From Haloferax mucosum ATCC BAA-1512 (GTDB lineage Archaea; Halobacteriota; Halobacteria; Halobacteriales; Haloferacaceae), in NCBI RefSeq assembly GCF_000337815.1, contig NZ_AOLN01000010.1:157794-221793 (forward strand): a stretch of DNA of 64,000 nucleotides, read 5' to 3'. Below the pieces are notes generated by a model. It saw only the letters and a program-made list of their open reading frames with translations. It did no database searches and was not told where the DNA came from. The translations under genes and the position numbers were made by a program. Shown here piece after piece: positions 32,651 through 41,810 of the stretch. Numbering within the stretch: position 1 is the stretch's first letter; each line of letters opens with the position of its first letter.

Positions 32651-34045
32651 TTACCCCTGTGACTTCACGATGTCGGCCGGTGTGAAAAGTGAGATGTCGT
32701 CGCGCTCTGCGGCGGTCGCTTGCAACCCCTCGGAGAACCCGGACCGGCAGAAACAACAGTAATGGTACGACGGGTCACCACCGCCCGGAGGCGTCCACGC
32801 GACCTGCGACGCGCTTCGTTCGAGGTCGGCGAGGTCTCCTTCGTGCATCTGCCGGGTCGTGTATTTACACTCTCCGGCGACGAGCGTTCCGTCACCTGCG
32901 AGCCCGACGACGTCGAGTTCGTGTTGTTTGTGCCACCAGTAGCCGACGCCGCGGTACGTCTTTGGAACCAGTCGCGGGAGCGCGCGCTGACAGACGATTT
33001 CGAACATCGCACCCATATACTCCGAAAAGGACGGTGCGACCAGTTCGTCGTAGGCGTCGTCGCCGAGCTGTGTGAGCGGCCCCTCTTGACCGTAGACGTA
33101 GCGGAACCAAAACCGAAAGAGCGGCTCGTTCAGTCGATACCGGCTCTTTCGCGTCGCGTTGGGATTTTCGGTTATCGGGATGTCTCGCGTAATCAGGCGG
33201 AGTCGCCGAAGCTTTGCGAGGTACGTCCCGAGCGAGTTCGAACCGACGCCGGCGAAATCCGCTATTTCGCCCGTTTCGCGTTTCCCGGTGGCAATCGCCC
33301 GCAAAATCGTGTAGTACGTCTGTGGCTCTCGGATGCCGAACTCCGTGCGCAACAGGAACTCTGGTTCGTTGTGGAGGACGCCGTGTTCGGACAGAATCTG
33401 CGACTGGATGTTTTCGGCCAACGACGCGTCGGGGTCGAGCGCGCGCAAGTAGTACGGCGTTCCGCCGAAGACGCCCCACGTCTCGACAATCGTCTCCGGG
33501 TCGGCATCGGGATAGAACTCCTGTGCGTCGGTGAGGTGTAGCGGTGGCAGGTCGATTGTCCCGGTTCGTCGTCCGTACAGCGGACTTCCGCCGCTCAACA
33601 CTTTCTCTTCCATGACGCTGATCGACGACCCGACGAGCACCAACGTCACTCCCGTCGATTCGAGGTGGAGGTCCCAGACGCGCTGGAGTTTCGAAGGGAG
33701 TGCGTCGTCCGATTCGATGAGGTATGGAAACTCGTCGAGTACAACGATTGCGTCCTGCCGCCCGAGTGCTCGCAAAAGTGCCTCCCAGTCCCGCTTGATA
33801 TCTTCGACGACGGGAAACGTCTCGCGCGCCGTTTCGACGAAACTCGACAGTTGCACGTCCGATGTTTCCTCGGTTGCCTGCCAGTAGACCGCATCGTCGC
33901 GCTCTCGAATCGCTTCGCGGACGAGCGCGCTCTTACCGAGTCGCCGTCGCCCGTACACGACGAGGAACTCCGCTGTATCGCGGTCGAACCGCGACCGCAA
34001 CAACGCGAGTTCGTCGCTTCGGTTGACGAAACGCGGATGGCTCAT
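32651..34045 (-). CDS. Archaeal AAA ATPase with C-terminal DUF234 nuclease-like domain
   Basis: 464 residues. Walker A GRRRLGKS is at residues 32-39 and Walker B AIVVLDEFPY at about 99-108. A sensor region LVGSSISVMEEK follows, then a winged-helix segment (EIADFAGVGSNSLGTYLAKL). The C-terminal DUF234-like part has FRFWFRYVYGQEG and HELDVVGLAGDGTLVAGECK, the D-ExK-like nuclease motif. These ATPases are frequent in archaeal accessory DNA and their biological role is unclear. A 31-base inverted repeat (34087-34117) sits 41 bases upstream of the start. Confidence 0.92.
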   Translation of the reverse strand: MSHPRFVNRSDELALLRSRFDRDTAEFLVVYGRRRLGKSALVREAIRERDDAVYWQATEETSDVQLSSFVETARETFPVVEDIKRDWEALLRALGRQDAIVVLDEFPYLIESDDALPSKLQRVWDLHLESTGVTLVLVGSSISVMEEKVLSGGSPLYGRRTGTIDLPPLHLTDAQEFYPDADPETIVETWGVFGGTPYYLRALDPDASLAENIQSQILSEHGVLHNEPEFLLRTEFGIREPQTYYTILRAIATGKRETGEIADFAGVGSNSLGTYLAKLRRLRLITRDIPITENPNATRKSRYRLNEPLFRFWFRYVYGQEGPLTQLGDDAYDELVAPSFSEYMGAMFEIVCQRALPRLVPKTYRGVGYWWHKQHELDVVGLAGDGTLVAGECKYTTRQMHEGDLADLERSASQVAWTPPGGGDPSYHYCCFCRSGFSEGLQATAAERDDISLFTPADIVKSQG

Positions 34046-34086
34046 AGCTGGCCTTCGCGGGGACGGAAGATAATCCTTCGGAATAG

Positions 34087-34117
34087 CTAAATCGTGATTT
34101 TACTAACCACGATTTAG
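34087..34117. promoter_or_regulatory. Inverted repeat upstream of the ATPase gene
   Basis: CTAAATCGTG and CACGATTTAG are perfect 10-base arms separated by 11 bases (34097-34107). It is located upstream of the ATPase gene at 34045 and within the divergent gap to 34188. An autoregulatory operator is possible; a mobile-element end is an alternative. Confidence 0.7.
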
Positions 34118-34187
34118 AAGACTACAACACGACTCGAATGGTGAGAAAGACAACATTTTGTGGGACGGTCGAATCAGTACGGACGAG

Positions 34188-34712
34188 ATGTCAGAACAGC
34201 CCTCCACTATCGTCGAGTTGGCAGATACCGTCTCCGAGTTGATGTACGAAATAGTCGGGTGGATTCTGTTATTTATCGGTTTGATCGGCCTCCTTCGCTC
34301 GTTCACGATGCTCTTTGACGCCACTGGGGTCCCTGACCTGGTTGGGGCGTTCACCGTGCTCGCTCTCACGTTCGTCTGTCTCTCTGCGGGTGTCTTCGTG
34401 AATCCACGACTCCGTCGCTGGTTGAATCGTCGCCACAGTGTGTCCACGTTCGGACGGGCACAAACGGTCGATAGCCGCGTCTTCGGTGCTGAAGAGCGGA
34501 GAACGGAGACGTGTGTTCGGTGCGAGTCGCGCGTCTCAACAGGCTTGCTTCGTCGGTTCAGAGAGGAGTACGCCGTTGCGGGGATTCCCATTTGGACCCT
34601 CTCCGAGAACCAGAATTGTTACTGTCGGTCCTGTGGTCTCGAAGAAATTTCACCGTCTCCGTCCGGCGATGCAGAGCCATCGATTGAGGAGTTTGTCACC
34701 GAAGCCGAGTGA
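34188..34712 (+). CDS. Membrane protein with C-terminal cysteine pairs (zinc-ribbon-like)
   Basis: 174 residues. Two N-terminal hydrophobic segments (EIVGWILLFIGLIGLLRSFT and LVGAFTVLALTFVCLSAGVF) precede a cytoplasmic part with CVRCE and CYCRSCG, two Cys pairs typical of a zinc ribbon. MSEQPST at 34188 is preferred over 34158. Function unknown; I do not recognise the family. Confidence 0.7.
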   Translation: MSEQPSTIVELADTVSELMYEIVGWILLFIGLIGLLRSFTMLFDATGVPDLVGAFTVLALTFVCLSAGVFVNPRLRRWLNRRHSVSTFGRAQTVDSRVFGAEERRTETCVRCESRVSTGLLRRFREEYAVAGIPIWTLSENQNCYCRSCGLEEISPSPSGDAEPSIEEFVTEAE

Positions 34713-35191
34713 CCAGTCTGTAGTCTCTGACTCGACTTGACCGACTCGGCTCCCCTACCCGACTCGACTTCTCTCATCTTACCTCGTTTTGCTTTGTCTC
34801 GCGTTCCCGGCTTTTGCTCTTCTCGCTTTGTCGTGTTTCACCGCGTCTCGTTTTTCTCGTTTCGCCCCTCGCTCGTCTCGCTTCGTCTTTCCGTACTGCG
34901 AATATTGGTCCTGGTAGTCTTGTGTTATCGAAAAAATTACAATAGCACGAGATGGTACTATCTTGCACGAACAATTCTATACTCCTGGTTCACGGCTCTT
35001 CGTAACGCAACCGTTGAGAATTCGTCGTAACTCTGTTTCCAGCCACTTTCGGTCTCTCTGTCGAATTTGTCGTCACTAGTTGTGGTTCTCTACTCGAAAG
35101 CCGGCCTGCAATTATTATCCACAACTGAGAATTTGACCGTCCATCATTTCAATGAAAAGGCATAAGTCGAGGTGGGGAAATAGTGGTGGCT
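34713..35191. repeat. Pyrimidine-rich low-complexity tract and gene-free gap
   Basis: From 34735 to 34905 the plus strand is almost all C/T with recurring TCTCG(C/T)TT-like words (for example TCTCGTTTTTCTCGTTTCGC). No gene. It may be a replication or recombination pause region, or simple low complexity. The rest, up to 35191, is AT-rich with no feature apart from a likely promoter for the gene at 35192. Confidence 0.7.
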
Positions 35192-35368
35192 ATGAACAAC
35201 CCGCCGTGGAGTGCCGAATTTGCTTCGCTCAAATCTGACTGCGCCAACGATATTGTTGATCTCTTCGACGACTATCCCGAACCAGTCGTTTACGAAGCGA
35301 TGAGCGAACTCCTCCGCCGGGAGATGCGAGACCAATTTGCGGGTGCGTTTGCGGAGTCTCACGAGTAA
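35192..35368 (+). CDS. 58-residue haloarchaeal protein
   Basis: MNNPPWSAEFASLKSDCAND then IVDLFDDYPEPVVYEAMSEL and a basic LLRREMRDQF end. Mostly helical, no membrane segment. Codon use matches neighbours. The ATG at 35192 is preferred over 35183. Function unknown. Confidence 0.6.
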   Translation: MNNPPWSAEFASLKSDCANDIVDLFDDYPEPVVYEAMSELLRREMRDQFAGAFAESHE

Positions 35369-35603
35369 CCCGGATTCGACTCGGATTTTCTTTTTGGACT
35401 TTCGTTTTCGGTTCGAACGGCGGCTTCTAAGTCATGCTGTAAGCTATTGCCTTAGTCGTTACTTCGCCAGTCTGCTGTTTGGTGTCTCAGTTCCGAAGTA
35501 GCTACTCTTGACTCGTCGAATACAGCTGGTATACCGAGACTACATTTGCTTCGTCTTCCCGATATTTGCTGATAGTTATTATCTAGCATGCAGTGGTCTT
35601 GAT

Positions 35604-37178
35604 ATGCACTCCGACACACCTGCCCCGGACGACGTCGACATGGACCCGGACGAATTTCGGATGCTCGGGTATCGTGCGGTCGATACCATTGCGGCGTACT
35701 TCGAAGCGCTCGACGAACTGGACGTCTTTCCCGGGCAGTCGCCGACCGACGTCGAACAGTTATTCGATGAGACGCTCCCGGAGACCGGGCAGGCTCCGGA
35801 CGCGATTTTGGACGAGTGGTCCGACAAGGTGCTTCCGACGGCAACGCACAACACGTCACCCCGATATTTCGGATTCGTCATGGGGTCGGGGACGATGATG
35901 GGCGTTCTTGCCGACGCCCTCGCGGCGTCAGTCAACATGAATACCGGTGGATGGAAACCCGCTCCATCCGGAACCGAAGTCGAGCGTCGAACGATTCGAT
36001 GGCTCGCCGAACTGATTGGCTACGACCCAGACTGCGGCGGGTTATTCACAAGTGGTGGCACGATGGCAAACGTCACTGGCATTCTCACGGGCCTTCGGGA
36101 GACGGCCGAGTACGATACGAAGACGCGAGGGATACAGACCGACGACCGGGCCGGCCGGTTTACGCTCTATGTGGCCGACCACGAGGGCCATTCTTCGATT
36201 TATCGGGTCGCGGAACTTCTCGGACTGGGGAGCGACGCGGTTCACCTCGTGCCGAGTCACGACGATTTCACTATGGATGTCGAAGCCCTCGAACGACTCG
36301 TCGAAGCGGACCGAGACAGCGGTGCTATCCCCTTTTGTGTGGTCGCACAAGTCGGGTCGATAAACGTAGGTGCAATCGACCCGCTGGAAGATATCGCCCG
36401 CGTCTGCGAGGAGCAGAACCTCTGGTTTCACGCCGACGGCGCTTGTGGTGCTGTCGGCGCGGTACTCCCCGAGAAACGCCCGCAGTACCGCGGCATCGAG
36501 CGTGCGGACTCGGTTACACTCGACCCGCACAAGTGGCTCTACGTCCCCTACGAGTGTGGGTGTCTCCTCGTCCGTGACCAGTCGTTATTGGCACACGTGT
36601 TTGCCATGGACGCCGCCTATCTCGAAGGGAAACTGCCGACAAAATACGAGGGCCTGGATTACTACGAACTCGGGCCACAGATGTCTCGCGGCTTTCGCGC
36701 GCTAAAAGTGTGGATGAGTCTCAAACACTACGGTGTGTCGGGCTATCGGGCGCTCCTCAGGCGAAACGTCGCGTGCGCCGAACACCTCGACGCTCTCGTC
36801 AGGTCGGCGGCCGACTTCGAGGCGCTTCACGAACCGAACCTGTACATCTACTCCTTCCGCTACGCACCGAACGACCTCCAGCAGGCGCTTCGGTCGGACC
36901 CTGAAAAACGGGATGCCATCGACGACTATCTCGACACGCTCAATCAGCGCATCGCCGACGAGATTCGAGAGCGCGGTCTCGCGTTTGTGATGACGACTGC
37001 AATTTACGACCGGACTGTTCTACGACTCTCTATCTGTAGCCACCGTACAACCCGCGACGACATCGACGATGTGTTCGAAACCTTCCGCGAACTCGGTGAA
37101 CGAGAAGACCGCGCCCGCCGGGATACGCTCGATGTGGCGTCAGCCGAACTCACCGACCGGTTCGAGACATCCGACTGA
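35604..37178 (+). CDS. Pyridoxal-phosphate-dependent group II decarboxylase
   Basis: 524 residues, full-length aromatic-L-amino-acid/glutamate decarboxylase-type enzyme. The N-terminus is MHSDTPAPDDVDMDPDEFRM with a typical PGQSPTDVEQLFDETLPETG lead-in. TSGGTMAN and WFHADGACGA (PLP ring Asp) are present, and DPHKWLYVPYECGCLLV carries the PLP-binding Lys at about residue 310. It decarboxylates an amino acid to an amine; which one cannot be told. The ATG at 35604 is preferred over 35508. Monocistronic. Confidence 0.92.
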   Translation: MHSDTPAPDDVDMDPDEFRMLGYRAVDTIAAYFEALDELDVFPGQSPTDVEQLFDETLPETGQAPDAILDEWSDKVLPTATHNTSPRYFGFVMGSGTMMGVLADALAASVNMNTGGWKPAPSGTEVERRTIRWLAELIGYDPDCGGLFTSGGTMANVTGILTGLRETAEYDTKTRGIQTDDRAGRFTLYVADHEGHSSIYRVAELLGLGSDAVHLVPSHDDFTMDVEALERLVEADRDSGAIPFCVVAQVGSINVGAIDPLEDIARVCEEQNLWFHADGACGAVGAVLPEKRPQYRGIERADSVTLDPHKWLYVPYECGCLLVRDQSLLAHVFAMDAAYLEGKLPTKYEGLDYYELGPQMSRGFRALKVWMSLKHYGVSGYRALLRRNVACAEHLDALVRSAADFEALHEPNLYIYSFRYAPNDLQQALRSDPEKRDAIDDYLDTLNQRIADEIRERGLAFVMTTAIYDRTVLRLSICSHRTTRDDIDDVFETFRELGEREDRARRDTLDVASAELTDRFETSD

Positions 37179-37246
37179 GCCGGTTGCGCCGCTCGCCGCG
37201 ACTCACCCGCCTCTCGGTTGCGATGCCGACTCGGTTTCGCCGTCGG

Positions 37247-37822
37247 CTAGAACGGGAGGCGTTCTTTTGCTTCGATACGGACCTCGGTTTGGTATTCGAA
37301 CGTCTTCCAATCGTCGTCTATCGCGTAGCTCGGTTGACGATTGGGGAAGCTCGGGTCAACGTAGTACGTGCCTTCGCTCCAGATTTCTTCTCCGTGTAGC
37401 CGATACGTTTCGCGGACGCGCTCTCCCGATTCGAGCGTCTGCATTATTTGGTCTCCATCGATCGTCATCCCACTCGGATTGACTTCGACGCGGTCGCTCG
37501 TCTCGTACGACTGCGAGGAGAGCCTCGTGGAACCGCTGTATTCGTCCGAGTCCGGTGTCTGGACGAGACCAACCACGCCGAACGGCCACACGCCGTAGTT
37601 TTTGATTTTGATGGGGTCGTCACCGGTGTTTTCGAGCGTAAAGACCAACTCTGCGGGGTGTTCGATAGTCACGTCAGACTCTTCCGTGACGACCGAGAAG
37701 TCGAGCGAGTCGATGGACGTGCTCGCAGTCGTCTCGGTTATCCGATATTCCGTGTCTGCGATACAACCGCTGAGTCCGGCTATCGAAAGCGTGCTCGCGG
37801 CTAAAAACGTCCGTCGATTCAT
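37247..37822 (-). CDS. Tat lipoprotein coupled to an ABC-2 exporter
   Basis: 191 residues. MNRRTFLAASTLSIAGLSGC is a Tat signal with lipobox LSGC, so the protein is anchored outside. The rest is a beta-sandwich-like domain (VTIEHPAELVFTLENTGDDP, then QTLESGERVRETYRLHGEEI). Its ATG overlaps the ABC ATPase stop by four bases, so it is the third gene of that operon. A substrate- or surface-associated role is inferred. Confidence 0.75.
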   Translation of the reverse strand: MNRRTFLAASTLSIAGLSGCIADTEYRITETTASTSIDSLDFSVVTEESDVTIEHPAELVFTLENTGDDPIKIKNYGVWPFGVVGLVQTPDSDEYSGSTRLSSQSYETSDRVEVNPSGMTIDGDQIMQTLESGERVRETYRLHGEEIWSEGTYYVDPSFPNRQPSYAIDDDWKTFEYQTEVRIEAKERLPF

Positions 37823-38574
37823 CGGGACTCACCTCCCGCTTCGATGGGCGCGTCGGTCAGTTCGACAAACACGTCTTCCATCACCGCATCGTCGTCGGCA
37901 CCCGCCGCGTCCCGGAGTTCGTCAACGGTCCCTTCTGCGACCAATCGGCCGCGATGCAAGACGCCGATACGGTCACAGACGAGTTCGACTTGGCCGAGCA
38001 CGTGGCTCGAAAAGAACACCGTCGCACCCCTGTTGTTCTCCTCGTGAACGATTTCTCGAACTCGACGAACGCCGTGTGGGTCGAGACCGTTGAATGGTTC
38101 GTCGAGGACGAGCAGGTCCGGTTCGCCGACGAGCGCCATTGCGAGTGCCAGTCGTTGTTCCATGCCTTTCGAAAACTCCCCGGCGTTGTCGTCGACTGCG
38201 TTCGCTAACCCGACGCGTTCGAGGAGCGCTTCGGGGTCGTCGTCCACCTGCTTGGTCTCGGCGACGAACGAGACGTGCTGTCGCGCGGACCGACCGTCGT
38301 AGAGTCCGAATCGGTCCGGCAAGACACCGGTTCGGTTGTGAATCTCGACCGGCGCTCGTTGCGGGTCTTTTCCGAAGACGCGTATCGTTCCCCCTGTCGG
38401 CCGCAGGTAGTCGAGGAGGAGACCAATCGTCGTCGACTTTCCGGCCCCGTTTGGGCCGAGGAACCCGTACACGTCGCCGGATTCGATAGCGAGATCGAGC
38501 GAATCGACCGCGCGAACGTCGCCGTACTGCTTGGTCAACCTCTTCGTTTCGATTACAGGTACGTCTTCGCTCAT
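37819..38574 (-). CDS. ABC-2-type transporter ATP-binding protein
   Basis: 251 residues: Walker A GPNGAGKST, the signature region (here FSKGMEQRLALAMAL), Walker B LLVLDEPFNGLDPHG and the D-loop/switch His in FFSSHVLGQVE are all present. It starts four bases inside the permease stop. With the permease gene (38571-39461) and the lipoprotein gene it makes a complete three-gene exporter operon. Substrate unknown. Confidence 0.94.
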   Translation of the reverse strand: MSEDVPVIETKRLTKQYGDVRAVDSLDLAIESGDVYGFLGPNGAGKSTTIGLLLDYLRPTGGTIRVFGKDPQRAPVEIHNRTGVLPDRFGLYDGRSARQHVSFVAETKQVDDDPEALLERVGLANAVDDNAGEFSKGMEQRLALAMALVGEPDLLVLDEPFNGLDPHGVRRVREIVHEENNRGATVFFSSHVLGQVELVCDRIGVLHRGRLVAEGTVDELRDAAGADDDAVMEDVFVELTDAPIEAGGESR

Positions 38575-39461
38575 AGCACATCACCGTTGTTGAAGACGCG
38601 ACGGGACAGAGCCATCGGGACAGCTATCCAAGTGAGCAGGATAACGATACTCAGCGCGGGATGGAGGTACCACGGTGCGGTGCCGCTTTCGAACGCCGCC
38701 TCCACGACGAAGGCGTTTATGAACTGACCGGGAGCGAGTTTCGTGTAGACGGTGTGGAACTGCTCGGCCGAGTTGCCGACGCCGAGCAACCAGTTCGTCA
38801 GGACGTTGTACGCGCCGTCTGGCGTGAGCCTGAGGGCGAAAAAAAGCGGCCCGCTCGCCGGCGCGTCGTACGGATCGACCGGCACACCGGTAATCGCCGT
38901 GTACACTTTCGAGACGACGGTGCTCCAAAAGAGCGTCACGAATATGTATCCAAGCACGCTCGCCGCGGCCGACACCGTGCTATCGACGGCCGTCGAGAGC
39001 AACACGCCGAGTGAGACCAGCGCGGCGAGCAACAACGCCGTTGCGAGCACGACGCCGACGAACGGGAGTACAGCGAACGTGCCGTGTTCGACGACACCGA
39101 TAATGCTGATGAGGAGCACTGCGACACCCACGATTGCGCCGATCCCGGCGAACCGGCCGACGCTCTTCCCGAGAAGGATTTGGGTCCGCTTCAGCGGGAG
39201 GGCGATGAGGAATTTGATGCTCCCAGTCGTTCGTTCACCGATGAGCGACTGGTAGGTGAGGAGGAGCGCACCGATTGGGAGCAGTAGATTAACGCCCAGT
39301 TGGATGTACCCGATGGTGATATTCTGTCCGATTGCGTTCCACCCCGTGTACGTGGGCCGAAAACCCCACAGTACGATGAGCGCGGTGAGTATCCACGCGC
39401 CTTTCGAGGTGAGTACCGTTCGACACTCTCTGCGAGCGAGAGGGGACCACTGCATGTCCAA
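38571..39461 (-). CDS. ABC-2-type permease
   Basis: 296 residues with six membrane segments (for example GWILTALIVLWGFRPTYT-like start, LGVNLLLPIGALLLTYQSLI, GIGAIVGVAVLLISIIGVVE, SILGVLLSTAVDSTVSAAAS-type helices). The RTTGSIKFLIALPLKRTQIL motif after helix 2 is characteristic of ABC-2 permeases, Nos-Y-like. It is the first gene of the exporter operon. Confidence 0.9.
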   Translation of the reverse strand: MDMQWSPLARRECRTVLTSKGAWILTALIVLWGFRPTYTGWNAIGQNITIGYIQLGVNLLLPIGALLLTYQSLIGERTTGSIKFLIALPLKRTQILLGKSVGRFAGIGAIVGVAVLLISIIGVVEHGTFAVLPFVGVVLATALLLAALVSLGVLLSTAVDSTVSAAASVLGYIFVTLFWSTVVSKVYTAITGVPVDPYDAPASGPLFFALRLTPDGAYNVLTNWLLGVGNSAEQFHTVYTKLAPGQFINAFVVEAAFESGTAPWYLHPALSIVILLTWIAVPMALSRRVFNNGDVL

Positions 39462-39578
39462 ATTGACAAACAGATGTGGTAAAAACGTACCCCCATCTAT
39501 CCCTTCACCTTCCTCGCCGAGCTACGTTCTTCCCGGTTGACGTATAGACAAGAATTATTTACACTGTGCTGAACAGTT

Positions 39579-40850
39579 ATGCTGATGGTTCCCTCTAGAC
39601 GTCGATTTCTCGAAGCCTCCGGCGTCGCGCTCACTGGGCTACTTACTCGCCCGACTCTCTCTCGCGGCGCGCAGTCAACGTCGGAAACGGAGTCTGAACC
39701 TGACCTCTCTCCGGGGTCTGCGACCGAACCGGTCCCCGAGTGGCCGATGGGCCGATGCGACTCCGCCGGGACTGGTCACCACCCCACAGCGTCGGGACCA
39801 AAGCGCGATGTCGAGATTGCGTGGTCTCACGACGCGCCCGATTGGTTCCTCGGGACGACTCCTCCGATTCGACTCGGAAACACCCTCTATGCAGTCGGCA
39901 ACGGCCTGCTCGGACTCGACACCGACACCGGAGAACGGCAGTTCGGGCATCCCGGCCCGTACCAATCGACTCCTGCTCGCGTTCACAGTTCGGTCTACAC
40001 GACCGCGACGCTCGCGGCCACGTCGCCGACGGCTATCTTCGGATTGAACGCTGGCGGCGGCTTCGACCTATCGGTTCCGCTTTTCGAGCACTCGTTCGGC
40101 TTCGAGCGATGGCGCGGGCCGAAGGCTAGCGGGGTCGGTTTCTTCGGACCCGCGACCCCTCGCGCACCGGTTACCGCCGATGGAACAATCTACGCCGCGC
40201 TTCCGGAGCTAGATTCGGTCGCGGCGCTCGACCCGGACGATGGACGGGTGCTATGGCGCGACACCAACAACGAAGACGATTCGATGAGCTCCGCTTTCAG
40301 CAGACCCGCGGTGAAAGACGGCTTGGTCTTCGTGACCAACTGGCCGTATCGAGTCACCGCCTATCGCGCCGAGACCGGAGAGCAGTATTGGAAACGCGAA
40401 CTGGGCGAACGGATACTTACCTCCCCAGTAGCGACCGATGCGGGGCTTGTGATTCAGTCCCGCGAGGCCGTCTGGTTACTCGACCCCGACGACGGGACGG
40501 CATTGTGGAAACAGTATCTCGATTCGAACGTGACCGGAAGCGTGCCGGCAGTCGCAAACGAGACGATTTTCGTCGCCGACGAACTCGAATCGATGCACGC
40601 GCTCGACCTCGAAACGGGAGAACCCCGCTGGCAGACACCGTTCGACGGGGAGACGACGCCCGTCGTCGCCGATGGAGTCGTGTACGCGGTCAAGTCTACC
40701 TACTCTTTGGTCGCAATCGATGCTGAGTCGGGCAACCGACTATTCGAGTACCGGCCCTCACAGATTCCGATTTCGACGCCGGTTGTCGGTGACGGCACCC
40801 TCTATGCGGCTAATAGAAATCGCGTTATCGCCCTGGAGGAAGCGCGATGA
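39579..40850 (+). CDS. Tat-exported PQQ-like beta-propeller repeat protein
   Basis: 423 residues. SRRRFLEASGVALTGLLTRP is a Tat signal; no lipobox follows, so it may be released or retained by other means. The body has about seven WD-like PQQ repeats (GNGLLGLDTDTGERQF, AALDPDDGRVLWRDTNN, TAYRAETGEQYWKRELG, WLLDPDDGTALWKQYLD, HALDLETGEPRWQTPFD, VAIDAESGNRLFEYRPS). It is coupled to the membrane protein gene at 40847 by ATGA. Likely an extracellular binding or scaffold protein. MVPS at 39585 is a possible alternative start. Confidence 0.88.
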   Translation: MLMVPSRRRFLEASGVALTGLLTRPTLSRGAQSTSETESEPDLSPGSATEPVPEWPMGRCDSAGTGHHPTASGPKRDVEIAWSHDAPDWFLGTTPPIRLGNTLYAVGNGLLGLDTDTGERQFGHPGPYQSTPARVHSSVYTTATLAATSPTAIFGLNAGGGFDLSVPLFEHSFGFERWRGPKASGVGFFGPATPRAPVTADGTIYAALPELDSVAALDPDDGRVLWRDTNNEDDSMSSAFSRPAVKDGLVFVTNWPYRVTAYRAETGEQYWKRELGERILTSPVATDAGLVIQSREAVWLLDPDDGTALWKQYLDSNVTGSVPAVANETIFVADELESMHALDLETGEPRWQTPFDGETTPVVADGVVYAVKSTYSLVAIDAESGNRLFEYRPSQIPISTPVVGDGTLYAANRNRVIALEEAR

Positions 40851-41788
40851 CGAACGAACCCAGCGACGAACCGAGTGGCGATTCCGAGCCGACTGTCGCG
40901 GCCGAACCTTCGGACGTATCGAACGTGGCGGAGTGCGCAGACTCGATAGACGCGACCGCCCCGGCAGGCCCGACGGATTCGGTGGGTCCGGTCGAGACAC
41001 GAGACGCGTGGACGCCCGACCCCACGGCGATTTGGTTTGGTGGCATCCTCAAGGCCACGAAAGACCGCATCGCGCGTGACCCGTCTCTCTTCGTTCCGTT
41101 CGTGGTCGCCGGTCTCCTCGTCGCGCTTGCGGACCGGCTTCGGACGTGGGACCCGATTCCGGCGCTGGAGCCAAACTGGCTTCGACAGGGCGGCCTCTCG
41201 CTTCGGTACAACGTGTTTCCGCAGGGGACAGCCCGCACCGTACGAGACCTCGACGCACTCGTCAACCTTCGCGTCGAGTATCTCTTCGCCGCCGTCGCGC
41301 TCGAACTGCTCGTCGTGGTGGCTGTCGGGACCGCCGGCTGGCTGACGATTACGCGCGCCCTCGACTCCGAGCGTCACTCCGACTCGTTCACGTGGTATCT
41401 CGGGATATTTGTCGGCGGTATCGGTATCTCTCAGCTACTCACGTCACTGAACTTCACCGTCGAAACGCTCCTGTTCGGCCTGTTACTATTCGTCGTCCTG
41501 TTTCTGTCTTTGGTTCGGTTGTTCCTCTTCCCCGGTTTTTTGGCCGCCGGATACGGCCCCACGACGGCGCTTCGAGAAAGCGTGCGACAGTCTCGGGGCC
41601 ACGGGTGGACGATTTTCTGGCTCTTTACTATGTTCGCCGTTTCGGCGTGGGGACTGGGGCACGTTGCGGTCGCGGGCGGGTTCCTGACGACGGCCCTCGT
41701 GGCTCCGGTTCAAGCCGTTTCGCTCGCCGTCATCGTCCAACGTTGTGAAGCGAGAGACGAATTTCCCGAGAAGAGACCGGCCGAGTAG
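40847..41788 (+). CDS. Polytopic membrane protein coupled to the PQQ-like gene
   Basis: 313 residues. About 60 acidic N-terminal residues are followed by six membrane segments (FVPFVVAGLLVALADRLRTW, YLFAAVALELLVVVAVGTAG, WYLGIFVGGIGISQLLTSLN, LLLFVVLFLSLVRLFLFPGF, TIFWLFTMFAVSAWGLGHVA and so on). The start overlaps the PQQ-like gene's stop. Function unknown; it may export or anchor the propeller protein. Confidence 0.75.
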   Translation: MTNEPSDEPSGDSEPTVAAEPSDVSNVAECADSIDATAPAGPTDSVGPVETRDAWTPDPTAIWFGGILKATKDRIARDPSLFVPFVVAGLLVALADRLRTWDPIPALEPNWLRQGGLSLRYNVFPQGTARTVRDLDALVNLRVEYLFAAVALELLVVVAVGTAGWLTITRALDSERHSDSFTWYLGIFVGGIGISQLLTSLNFTVETLLFGLLLFVVLFLSLVRLFLFPGFLAAGYGPTTALRESVRQSRGHGWTIFWLFTMFAVSAWGLGHVAVAGGFLTTALVAPVQAVSLAVIVQRCEARDEFPEKRPAE

Positions 41789-41810
41789 GTCGCCGCGGTG
41801 AGAGACGCGT

